From contig CAMESG010000006.1 in assembly GCA_945936135.1 (NCBI GenBank), forward strand, positions 1 to 64,000: a stretch of 64,000 bases of DNA, written 5' to 3'. The notes under the pieces were generated by a model. It saw nothing but the letters and a program-made list of their open reading frames with translations. It made no database searches and had not been told where the DNA came from. The position numbers were made by a program, and so were the translations under genes. Shown in pieces: positions 24,271-32,392 of the stretch. Numbering within the stretch: the first letter of the stretch is position 1; every line of letters starts with the position of its first letter. Source of the stretch: an uncultured Mollicutes bacterium (GTDB lineage Bacteria; Bacillota_I; Bacilli_A; RFN20; CAG-826).

Positions 24271-25668
24271 TTACTTGCCAGCCGAACGATGACCTTTCTT
24301 CAGGTGTTTTCCCACTTCTTTTTCGTTGCCTTCGCCGATGATTTCTTGAATGCGTCTTTGGCCATTCAAGATGAAATCGCAAATATACGCCCGATCAACG
24401 GGAATCGGGATTTCATCCAAACAGATCTCGATCATCTCAGGGGTCGCTTTCTTCCATTTCATTTCGCGATACATCTTTCGCGAATCCGGACATTCTTCGA
24501 GGAATTCCGCGAAAAAGCGGATCAACCCATCGTTTTTACGGCTTCGATCTTTTGGATAGCCGCGCGAAATCAAGGCGATGTTGTTATCGAAATTCGGCGC
24601 GAGAGCAAGGATGTTTCCGCTTTCGACATCCCGAAGAACTCCGAAATTTTCCGTGTGGCGATCCATGTTGAAGCAAAGCGTGTCCATGTAAATCAGGCGC
24701 AGGTATTCTTTTGCGAGCAAAGGAGATAGACCGAACAGGGTTTCAAAGCATCGTTGATAGTCGTCATCTTCACCCGTAAGACCTTTCATCGGCTCGAAAT
24801 TGACGCTGGCCCCGTCCGTGAAATCTTTGGAAATCAAACAATCCCCGTTCAAATCGTAATGCGCCATAGGAAAGCCGAGCGCCTCCCCGAGGCGACAGAT
24901 GAAGAGCTCGGAGAACAACTCTTCCGGATTCCCTCTTTTTACTAACCACCAAAAGCCATCCTTTCTTTTCCAACATTTCTCGAAACTTCCGATATTCGTC
25001 AATTCAGGAGTTGGGGCGGGCCGCAAGGCGAAGGCATTGGAATCCCCGCGGAGGGCAAGCTCGTCAAACGCGTTGCTTGAAAACCGGATGTCTCGATAGG
25101 TTTTGCCGGATCCCACCGGCCGAAACCAATATCGATCCGTGATGGTCGCGGCATAGACAGCGATCGCGGAAGAGAAATCGTCCGTCTTTTTAAGGCGAAG
25201 GACGCGTTTCAACAAGCGGGAATTCGTTCGGTGCCGGTCGATTGCCCGAGACGCGATCCATTCTTCGACATCTCGGGTTCTTTTGACGAAAAAAGGAAGC
25301 AGACTCTCTTTGGCATCAACGATCTGCCCCTTATCGACCCTGGCGATCTCGATATCTCCCGACATCAACCATCCCGTAAGTTCTCGGAGGTTGCGATCCG
25401 CTTTCTTTTCGTTTCGGGCAAGGGACTTCGCTTCCGGGGTCGCCTTCCATTCCTTTAGCTTTTCTTGAAGCGCCAATCGATGGTTCAGGATCTCTCTCGC
25501 TTTCGGAAGATCCCCTTCTTTGATGTATCGGCTTCTCAAACGTCCGTTTTCAAGCCATTGCCAATAATAACGGTCTTTCCCTTGAATCTTCTTCCGCGAA
25601 ATATAGCCGTTCGGGCATTCGGAAAGCTCTTTCTTCAATCTCGTGATTTCTTCGTCCGCATTGTCCAT
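24271..25668 (-). CDS. HipA-like kinase with N-terminal module shared with the Fic gene
   Basis: About 465 residues. The N-terminal 70 residues (CPNGYISRKKIQGKDRYYWQ, then GRLRSRYIKEGDL) resemble the N-terminus of the broken Fic protein at 19539-20457. A linker follows. The C-terminal half (about 215-440) has HipA-like kinase motifs: NMDRHTENFGVL for the catalytic Asp and LAPNFDNNIAL for the metal-binding Asp. HipA kinases phosphorylate translation factors and are usually paired with a HipB repressor; no HipB gene is beside it. The second ATG (25668) is preferred because AAAGGGG is well spaced from it. An inverted repeat lies over its promoter. Confidence 0.65.
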   Translation of the reverse strand: MDNADEEITRLKKELSECPNGYISRKKIQGKDRYYWQWLENGRLRSRYIKEGDLPKAREILNHRLALQEKLKEWKATPEAKSLARNEKKADRNLRELTGWLMSGDIEIARVDKGQIVDAKESLLPFFVKRTRDVEEWIASRAIDRHRTNSRLLKRVLRLKKTDDFSSAIAVYAATITDRYWFRPVGSGKTYRDIRFSSNAFDELALRGDSNAFALRPAPTPELTNIGSFEKCWKRKDGFWWLVKRGNPEELFSELFICRLGEALGFPMAHYDLNGDCLISKDFTDGASVNFEPMKGLTGEDDDYQRCFETLFGLSPLLAKEYLRLIYMDTLCFNMDRHTENFGVLRDVESGNILALAPNFDNNIALISRGYPKDRSRKNDGLIRFFAEFLEECPDSRKMYREMKWKKATPEMIEICLDEIPIPVDRAYICDFILNGQRRIQEIIGEGNEKEVGKHLKKGHRSAGK

Positions 25669-25695
25669 GGTCATCCCCTTTGAAACTCTACCTTC

Positions 25696-25729
25696 ATTAT
25701 AACCTATATTTTATTTGCAAGAATAGGTT
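25696..25729 (-). promoter_or_regulatory. Promoter and inverted-repeat operator of the HipA-like gene
   Basis: On the minus strand TATAAT occupies 25701-25696. AACCTAT (25701-25707) and ATAGGTT (25723-25729) form a perfect 7-base inverted repeat with 15 bases between, placed over the promoter spacer and -35 region. This is a typical repressor layout. Confidence 0.5.
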
Positions 25730-25734
25730 ATACG

Positions 25735-26160
25735 ATATTTTCCACGTGTAAGGCGATTTTCTTTATTTGGATCAGATCGCGATTTCGGAGAATGGCCAAT
25801 CATCCACGACTTACCCTTCTAATGATGATTTTCGCCAAATCGCCTTCGCGAAAAAGGCCTCATTTGCTCGGAACGATACTGCTCTTGTTCCTTCCAATTC
25901 GGTCATCTTGCGCAATTTCCTTTCGGCCCTTGAACTTGCTTGCTACGGGTTCCGAACGTTTTCGATCGGTGAGGTAATTGCAAAAAAACGAAAAGCGATT
26001 TTCGCATTTCGGCACGGCATTTTTTGTATTCGAAATATCGAAGCGCACGAAAGAATTCTCGGCAATCCATAGGCCCCACCTCCGCCTATCGGGCGAGGTG
26101 AAGGGGTTTCGATCGCGATTTAAATATTGAATCGCTCGCCATTTTCGCCTACGTCAAAAT
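25735..26160. other. Stretch without a supported gene; one strong hairpin
   Basis: No convincing coding frame. CCCCACCTCCGCC and GGGCGAGGTGAAGGGG (about 26075-26106) form a long, nearly perfect hairpin without a T run. Its purpose is unclear. Confidence 0.4.
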
Positions 26161-26978
26161 CGTTTCAAGCGGAAAAAATTAGCGAAAGCAAATCATTTAA
26201 AAAATCTAGCCCTTTTTCTAGTTGTTTTTTCTCGTTCCGCTTCATCTGCAAGCTGCGGATTTTCGATCCTTCCCAAAGCCGCGCGAACGCTAGCAGATTC
26301 AGGAGTTTGCGTCACCGATTCTTTCGAAGCGGGATGCAATGCCTACGGTTTTGCCTTCAGTTCGGACTGGTCTCCTTTGAAAACTCCCGGTTTCTTATGC
26401 GGAGCTTACGCCCAAACGGATCATGACGAGCTCCAGTATCAAACCGATATCGAGGATATCCTGTTAAAGAATAAAAATGCTGGAAGGTATATTGCTACGC
26501 TTATAGAGTGGTTCAAACCGCTTATCAGCCCGGAAGAAACCCGGGGTTTCTAGGTATCGGAAGCTATGGCGATGATTGGTTCGCTAGAGGCATACGCGTT
26601 ACGGCAGATCTAAACGAAGAATACAATTACGCATTGACCGATTGGTCGCCGCAAAACGTGCCAAAGAACGATTCCTACAATGTTGGGATTTCCTTTGGCG
26701 CTTCCGGATTCCAAGTATCGATGCCTCTACAGATAAATCAAAACGAATTATCAATCGAGAGTTTAGTCAAACTTCCCACAAGGCATTTCGAAATCAATTA
26801 TTCCGTCATGGGTTTCTCAGAATATAGCATGAACTCTTTGTGCCTTTACGGCATGTTCGTGTTCGCGACTCCTACAACTCCTTATCGCGAACCCTATGTT
26901 TCCGTGAAATTCGAAAGCCGTTATTTCGGCCAGGCATACCACGGGCTAGTTCAGCAAGATTTTACACGGGCCCTTTGA
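26161..26978 (+). pseudogene. Decayed gene for a probable secreted protein
   Basis: Two frames appear to belong together. The first has a hydrophobic run NLALFLVVFSRSASSASCGF resembling a signal peptide, then GVCVTDSFEAGCNAYGFAFS, and stops at 26551-26553. The second, from about 26487, reads YRVVQTAYQPGRNPGFLGIG and continues to 26978 with NVGISFGASGFQVSMPL and other beta-like segments. No start codon is seen in the first frame. I do not recognise the family. The second frame alone could be read from a GTG at 26508, but it would lack a signal peptide. Confidence 0.35.
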
Positions 26979-26998
26979 TTTTGCGTTATCATCATCCT

Positions 26999-29248
26999 AT
27001 GTCAACCAAGTTTTTAACCGCGCGACATCTGCGGAAGTCCTTTCCCTCGGGTGGTGACACCATCGCCGCCGTCGACGGCTTTTCCTATTCCTTCCCTTCT
27101 TCCGGACTATATTGCTTTACGGGCGAATCCGGCTCGGGAAAAACCACCTTGCTTCACGTCTTATCGGGCTTATCAAAGCCCGACCAAGGCGAGGTGGTTC
27201 TACAAGGCGAGTCAATCTACGCGGATCGCAAGGAAACGAAACGGCTTAGGCAATCGTTTGGCTACGTCTTCCAGGAAGGGAACCTTCTGGAAGATCGAAC
27301 CGTCAAAGAAAACATGTTTCTCGTATCCACCGATAAAGAAAGGATGTGCGAATCCCTGAAGCGATTTGGGGTTCTCAATAAGCTCGATGTCCCCGTCGCC
27401 CGCCTCTCGGGTGGAGAGAAGCAAAGGGTCGCGATCGCGCGCTGCTTTTTCAAAGGAGCGAAAATCCTCGTTCTCGACGAGCCCACAGCAAGTTTGGACG
27501 AGCGGAACGGAACATTGGTCTTCGATGCCATCAAGCAAGCGAGCGAAGAGGTCCTTTGCCTCGTTTCGACGCACAATCAAAAGCTCGCCTCCGCCTATGC
27601 CGACGTCTGTTTTTTCTTGAAAAAAGGGATGGTAGAGGAAAAGACAGGGGAACCTATATCTGCTCAAGAAAACGATCCGATCGACGCAAAACCCGTCTCG
27701 AAAGGGAAAATGCCTCTGTTTTACGGCTGGAGAAACCTTTGGAAGAAGAAAGGGAAGGCGATTGCCACGACCATCGTCTCGACGCTTTCGCTCTTTTTCT
27801 TGATCGCGGGCGCTTCCTTCGCCTTCTTCGATGCGACGCCCGCTTTCGAGAGTGCCTTAAAGGAAAGCGATACATGGTTTTTGCCTTTGAACCAATACGC
27901 GAGGAGCGAAGAGGGGAACTTCTGGGGGAATCCGATTTCCGGCGGGAAATACTACAAAGAATCGATTCAAGGCGCTTTCGGCGAGACGTTCGCCTACCGC
28001 ATTGGGCACAACGTTTCCGCCGAAGGGACGCACACCACGCTGAACGTCATCCCCTATTTCGAAGGGCTTGAAATCCACAAGACGAAGATTCGAGCGCCGC
28101 AAAGCGGGGAGGCCGTCGTCTCCTCCTTCTTCCACGATCTCGTCGGGAGCTCTTTCTCCGTGACCGTCGAAGGCACTGAAAAATCTTTTGAAACACGTCA
28201 AATCGTTCCCGTATCCTATGAGCCCGAAGAATTGACCTTGCACAAAGAAAACGTCGATTATCAACAGGAAAACGAAGGACGTTTTTCCTCTTATTACACC
28301 TACCTCATCGTCTCTGCGGAAGACTTTTCTTCCTTCCGCGACTCCTCCGAAGGCGTTTCCCTTCGCGCCGCAAATTGCTTTTACGAAGGCACAGACCTCA
28401 ACGCCTACGTCAATAATACAACCCATTTCCAAGCCTACCAAGGCCAAGAGCTTTTGCTCGGGAGGGCTCCTGAAAACGAAGGAGAAATCGTCGCGCCTCG
28501 TTCTCTTTTGGACTCGTCTCGAGCAATGGAATCCTATTTGGGCACCGACGCGCGCTTCATCGATCTAAATCAAACTTCGGATCCACGCCGCTATTCTTCT
28601 TTCCTGAACGTATACGACATCGTGCCGAACCTAAAAATCGTCGGCGTGGCCGACGGAATCTTCGCTTACCTCCATCCTGACCTTCTTGAGCGCTTCAGCA
28701 TGGCGGACTGGGAAAACGGAACGAGGGTTTCCGTCGATGTGAAAGACGTCAAAAAAGTCGCTTCCAAGTTTGGGGAGATGGAATTCCGTTCCAACGACGC
28801 CCTTTTTAGGCCCATTTACGAATTCGAGCAAATCAAGAATTCAGGGTTGGGCATCGCCTTCATGGCCATCGAGGCCCTTTTGGCCGTGATGTCCGCCGCC
28901 GTTGGCTTCTCGCTGGGGCAAGATGGCATCACCGGCAAGGAAAAAGAAATCGCCCTTCTTCTAACGCTTGGCCAGGAGGAAAAGGATTTCTTGGCACGTT
29001 ATTTTCTCGGCTGCGGCGTTTTCTTGGGCATCGCCTTCCTCTTGGCTCTTGCTTTCTCCTTCTTCGCCTTATGGATGGCCAATCTCTTGGCGGTTCCAAG
29101 CCACGCCTATGCCTTGTTTCAATTGTCCTATAAAGGGATCCTTCTCGCGATTGCGGTATCTTTCTTGACGGCCTTCCTTTCTTCCCTTGGCTCGCTTCAT
29201 CGTCTGAACCGTTTGCAAATCGCCGATATCTTCCGCGGCAAGGAATAG
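26999..29248 (+). CDS. MacB-like ABC transporter, ATPase fused to FtsX-type permease
   Basis: About 749 residues. The N-terminal ATPase (residues 1-225) has TGESGSGKTTLL (Walker A), RLSGGEKQRVAIARC (signature) and ILVLDEPTASLD (Walker B). A linker leads to a membrane helix (IVSTLSLFFLIAGASFAFF, about 265), a large extracellular domain of some 300 residues, and three C-terminal helices ending in RLNRLQIADIFRGKE, as in FtsX/MacB permeases. Such transporters move substrates from or through the periplasmic-side domain; the cargo is unknown. The start at 26999 has no ribosome binding site. Longer upstream frames lack support. Confidence 0.85.
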   Translation: MSTKFLTARHLRKSFPSGGDTIAAVDGFSYSFPSSGLYCFTGESGSGKTTLLHVLSGLSKPDQGEVVLQGESIYADRKETKRLRQSFGYVFQEGNLLEDRTVKENMFLVSTDKERMCESLKRFGVLNKLDVPVARLSGGEKQRVAIARCFFKGAKILVLDEPTASLDERNGTLVFDAIKQASEEVLCLVSTHNQKLASAYADVCFFLKKGMVEEKTGEPISAQENDPIDAKPVSKGKMPLFYGWRNLWKKKGKAIATTIVSTLSLFFLIAGASFAFFDATPAFESALKESDTWFLPLNQYARSEEGNFWGNPISGGKYYKESIQGAFGETFAYRIGHNVSAEGTHTTLNVIPYFEGLEIHKTKIRAPQSGEAVVSSFFHDLVGSSFSVTVEGTEKSFETRQIVPVSYEPEELTLHKENVDYQQENEGRFSSYYTYLIVSAEDFSSFRDSSEGVSLRAANCFYEGTDLNAYVNNTTHFQAYQGQELLLGRAPENEGEIVAPRSLLDSSRAMESYLGTDARFIDLNQTSDPRRYSSFLNVYDIVPNLKIVGVADGIFAYLHPDLLERFSMADWENGTRVSVDVKDVKKVASKFGEMEFRSNDALFRPIYEFEQIKNSGLGIAFMAIEALLAVMSAAVGFSLGQDGITGKEKEIALLLTLGQEEKDFLARYFLGCGVFLGIAFLLALAFSFFALWMANLLAVPSHAYALFQLSYKGILLAIAVSFLTAFLSSLGSLHRLNRLQIADIFRGKE

Positions 29249-29253
29249 CGGGG

Positions 29254-29640
29254 AAGGCGCGATGAAAACGACATTCCCGTTTTCGTCCTGCACGCCTTCA
29301 TTCCCGGTTCGAAATTTGCCAGCGTTCGGTATCACCTCATCCCCGATAACACCACGAATTCTAAGAGGGCCTTCTTTAGAATATGGATCAATCCGTTTAA
29401 TATCATCGTACGCCTTCACGGCATTTTTGACTTCAATGATGTCTTTTCGGGGACCAACAACCGCTTTCCTGTTGATGACATCGTTTACTTGTTCTGACGA
29501 AACGAGTTTGCTTCGATAGCGCAGCTTGAATGAATGGATCGAATGCGGTTTTGTTTCCTTAAAACTGGAAGCTTGTCAAGTTCGTTGAAAACATTAATGT
29601 TCCCCTCTTTTCCATGATATCGGAAACGAGGTTCATATTT
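29254..29640 (-). pseudogene. Fic-family gene remnant
   Basis: Two minus-strand frames match the N-terminal and central parts of a different Fic subfamily. The first reads YEPRFRYHGKEGNINVFNEL, then RIRSIHSSCAIEANS, and hits a stop. The second continues EQVNDVINRKAVVGPRKDII, VKNAVKAYDDIKRIDPYS and AGKFRTGNEGVQDENGNVVF. A single-base change near 29505 separates them. The catalytic HPFxDGNGR part is absent; homology ends where the ABC transporter gene ends. The gene is dead. Confidence 0.7.
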
Positions 29641-29767
29641 TTCCATGTCTCCATTTTCTCGAAAAGCAGAGAAAGCTTCTACTATCTTGCATGTTGACGT
29701 TGAAAATCCAAGAACGGATCCTTACAGACATCGCTAAAAATGCCAAGCCTCTCCTTTCGAAATCGAG

Positions 29768-29773
29768 TAAAAT
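29768..29773 (+). promoter_or_regulatory. -10 box of the NERD gene (leaderless)
   Basis: TAAAAT ends nine bases before the ATG at 29783, and no Shine-Dalgarno sequence exists. Confidence 0.4.
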
Positions 29774-29782
29774 CGCATAGGC

Positions 29783-30601
29783 ATGATTCTCCTTTTTCTC
29801 CTTATCATCGGCTTCGTTGCCTTCTTTATCGGCCTCTTTTTTTATTACCGAAGCAAGAACTCCGATCCAGACCACAAAACCCGAAGCGATTCTAAGAAAC
29901 CGGAAGAAAAGACCGCGAAATCCGTTCCAACCGCGGAAGAGGAAGGCGAGAATGAAACCCCGTATTCCAACCCTGACGAAGACTACGTTGGACGTATCCT
30001 GAAACAAGAAAGCGGAATCCTCCTCTCCAATTGGATCGGAAGGGACGCTCATGACGTCACCCACGAAATCGATCACATCTTCCTATCCCGGCGCGGTATC
30101 TTCGTCTTCGAGGTCAAAGGGCAATCGGGAAATATCTACGGATCGCCCCATGAAAGAAAATGGTCTCAAATCACAGAAGCCGGACACACACACTCTTTTT
30201 ATAACCCTTTGTGGCAAAACAAGGCACAGAAAAAGTTCGTTGAGCGGGTGTTGGGCCTAGAGAACGAACCCTTCCCATGCGTCTACTCGTTTGTCGTCTT
30301 CGTTCGCGGAGATCTTCGCTGCATCGAGGATGATCACTGTCTCGATCCCGACGAAATCTACGATGTCATCGAAGAAAAGGAAGAGATTCTCACGGATCAG
30401 GAGATCGAGAAATTCGCCAAGACCCTAGAAAATCTCCGCGAACCCGAATCCGTCCGCAAGGAGCACATCGCCCAAATCCAAGAAAGGGAACGTTGCGTTC
30501 AGAGAGGCATCTGCCCGCTTTGCCATTCGCGCTTGCGCGAAGAGTTGGACGGAAGCATTGCCTGCAGCAACCCTTCCTGCCATTTCGAGATCGAAGGCTA
30601 A
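29783..30601 (+). CDS. Membrane-anchored NERD nuclease-related protein with zinc ribbon
   Basis: 272 residues. One N-terminal membrane helix (MILLFLLIIGFVAFFIGLFF), a charged linker, then a NERD domain (about 65-185) with HEIDHIFLSRRGIFVFEVKG, the D...ExK pattern of restriction-endonuclease folds. The C-terminus has a topoisomerase-type zinc ribbon: CPLCHSRLREE and CSNPSCHFEIEG. NERD proteins are linked to DNA processing, but their substrate is not established. It is a single gene with a likely leaderless start. Confidence 0.8.
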   Translation: MILLFLLIIGFVAFFIGLFFYYRSKNSDPDHKTRSDSKKPEEKTAKSVPTAEEEGENETPYSNPDEDYVGRILKQESGILLSNWIGRDAHDVTHEIDHIFLSRRGIFVFEVKGQSGNIYGSPHERKWSQITEAGHTHSFYNPLWQNKAQKKFVERVLGLENEPFPCVYSFVVFVRGDLRCIEDDHCLDPDEIYDVIEEKEEILTDQEIEKFAKTLENLREPESVRKEHIAQIQERERCVQRGICPLCHSRLREELDGSIACSNPSCHFEIEG

Positions 30602-30800
30602 AGAAAATCCGCCGACGCGGAGCGAACCTTCCTTACCAAATCGACCATTTTCGGTTCACTTCATCGAATTTATTTTTCAAAAACGGCTAAGACCAACTTA
30701 AATGTTAAAGAGCCCATTTTCTCTCTTTTCTCTCGCGTTTGATTTTGTTTGGTTGTCAGGTGTCCGCTTTTGGGCCGCCAGTCCACCGTCCATGTAATAA

Positions 30801-30882
30801 TGTACAAGATATTAAAGTTGCATTCTTGAAATAATGTGCAATATATGATGAGCATTATTTTGCAAAAACGTGCAATATATGA
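30801..30882 (+). repeat. Three direct repeats of GTGCAATATATGA at exact 34-bp spacing
   Basis: The copies begin at 30802 (GTACAAGATATTA), 30836 (GTGCAATATATGA) and 30870 (GTGCAATATATGA), so the period is exactly 34 bases. The last copy ends 34 bases before the ATG of the third DUF4143 ATPase. Copies two and three are identical over 13 bases. A related pair lies before the second ATPase. Confidence 0.65.
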
Positions 30883-30915
30883 GAAAATCAAAATCGGATA
30901 AAGGTAAGAACATTA

Positions 30916-32271
30916 ATGGAAAGAAAGTATTTAGCAAATCTTCTGGAATGGAATTCCGATGAGGATCGAAAGCCTCTTTTGGTTCTCGGCGCCAGACAAG
31001 TTGGGAAAAGTTATTTGATTGAAGAACTTTTCGCTAAGGAATATTACAAAAATCGCTATCTAAGAATCGATTGTTCGGATGATACGGATTTCGTGAATTT
31101 TGCTATGCGAAACGATTCGCTAGATAAAGTTCTCGATTACATTCAAATTCATTACGACTTCATCCCCGACGCGAACCATCTCTTGATTTTCGACGAAGCG
31201 CAAGAATGCCTTCCCATCATTAAAATGATGAAACATTTTTGCGAAAGAAAAAGGGACATACCCTTGATTGTCTCCGGATCCCTCGTCCGCATCAAAATCC
31301 ATCGCCACACCCACAAAAGAGGAGGATTAGCCGATAAAGGTTTCCTTTTCCCCGTTGGGAAAATCAATCAGCTCATCGTTTACCCGCTCACGTTTGATGA
31401 ATTTTTGCTCAATTACAAAAAACCGACGTATGATTTTTTGTTGGAACATTATCAAAACAAAAAAAGTATTCCTACCGATTTGCATCAAGAACTTCTCCGT
31501 ATCTTCAATAACTACCTGTTCGTCGGAGGTATGCCGGAATCGGTCCAAACTTTCCTCAGGCACAAAGAAAACCCAACGATTGCTTACGAAAAAACGTCAG
31601 CAAGGATAAAAGAAATCTATTCCAACTACTTAAGCGACATGGAGCTCTATCAAGTCTCCGCCGAGTCCATCATGAAGAGTCGTTTGATTTTTCGAAACAT
31701 TTTTTCGCAGCTCAACAAAGAAAACAAGAATTTTAAATATTCCGAAATCAACGAAAAATACCGGAGCAGGGACGTTGCTACGCCTATCGAATGGTTGCAG
31801 ACGGCAAACATAGTCAACAAAGCCCACCTCGTAAAAGAACACGTGACCAGCCCCCTTATCGAAGACGAGGATTCTCTTTTCCGCTTGTACCTGTCCGATG
31901 TGGGTCTGTTTACCTATCAAAGCGGCCTGAACGCTAAGACATTCGCGTCCAGCAAAGACAACGCTCTATCTGGAATCTATTATGAGAACTTCGTTGCCTG
32001 CGAGCTGGCCGCAAGAGGAATCGAATTGTTCTACTGGAAGGGAAAACGAGACAGTGAACTGGAATTCCTTTTGAACGTTGATGGCGAAATCCTCCCCATC
32101 GACGTCAAGAAAACGAAAGGATCTTTGAAATCGATGCAGGAATTCCGGTCCCACAACAAGCGCAGCACCATCATAAAAGTATCCGCCAATCAATACGGAT
32201 ACAATGAAGAACACGACATATTGACGATCCCATATTATTTCTTTTCCTTTTTCCTAAACGAACGCTTTTAA
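30916..32271 (+). CDS. AAA ATPase with DUF4143 domain (third of three)
   Basis: 451 residues. Walker A VLGARQVGKSYL, Walker B LLIFDEAQECLP, sensor VSGSLVRIKI, then the DUF4143 part with GIYYENFVACELAARG and the nuclease-like DSELEFLLNVDGEILPIDVK. It is a fuller version of the paralogue at 17873 and more distant from that at 11181. AAAGGTAAG precedes the start at some distance. The upstream 34-bp repeats suggest regulation by a multimeric protein or origin from a mobile element. Function is unknown. Confidence 0.85.
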   Translation: MERKYLANLLEWNSDEDRKPLLVLGARQVGKSYLIEELFAKEYYKNRYLRIDCSDDTDFVNFAMRNDSLDKVLDYIQIHYDFIPDANHLLIFDEAQECLPIIKMMKHFCERKRDIPLIVSGSLVRIKIHRHTHKRGGLADKGFLFPVGKINQLIVYPLTFDEFLLNYKKPTYDFLLEHYQNKKSIPTDLHQELLRIFNNYLFVGGMPESVQTFLRHKENPTIAYEKTSARIKEIYSNYLSDMELYQVSAESIMKSRLIFRNIFSQLNKENKNFKYSEINEKYRSRDVATPIEWLQTANIVNKAHLVKEHVTSPLIEDEDSLFRLYLSDVGLFTYQSGLNAKTFASSKDNALSGIYYENFVACELAARGIELFYWKGKRDSELEFLLNVDGEILPIDVKKTKGSLKSMQEFRSHNKRSTIIKVSANQYGYNEEHDILTIPYYFFSFFLNERF

Positions 32272-32345
32272 CCACGCGAAAAATCGGAACAGCCCTTGTC
32301 CGCGTGGCCCGTAAGCGTCGACGCTCTCGCGGTCCACGGCAAGCG

Positions 32346-32377
32346 AAAAGGCCGTCAGGACTTCCCGGCGGCCTTTT
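32346..32377. terminator. Bidirectional terminator between ATPase and pepF
   Basis: AAAAGGCCG and CGGCCTTTTT pair around a short GC-rich loop, with A run before and T run after. It serves the convergent genes on both sides. Confidence 0.65.
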
Positions 32378-32392
32378 TCCGATTCGCTGAGG

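Noticed and set aside
30801-30882. CRISPR array
   Set aside because: Repeats are only about 13-17 bases, there are three of them, and one is degenerate. No cas genes are near.
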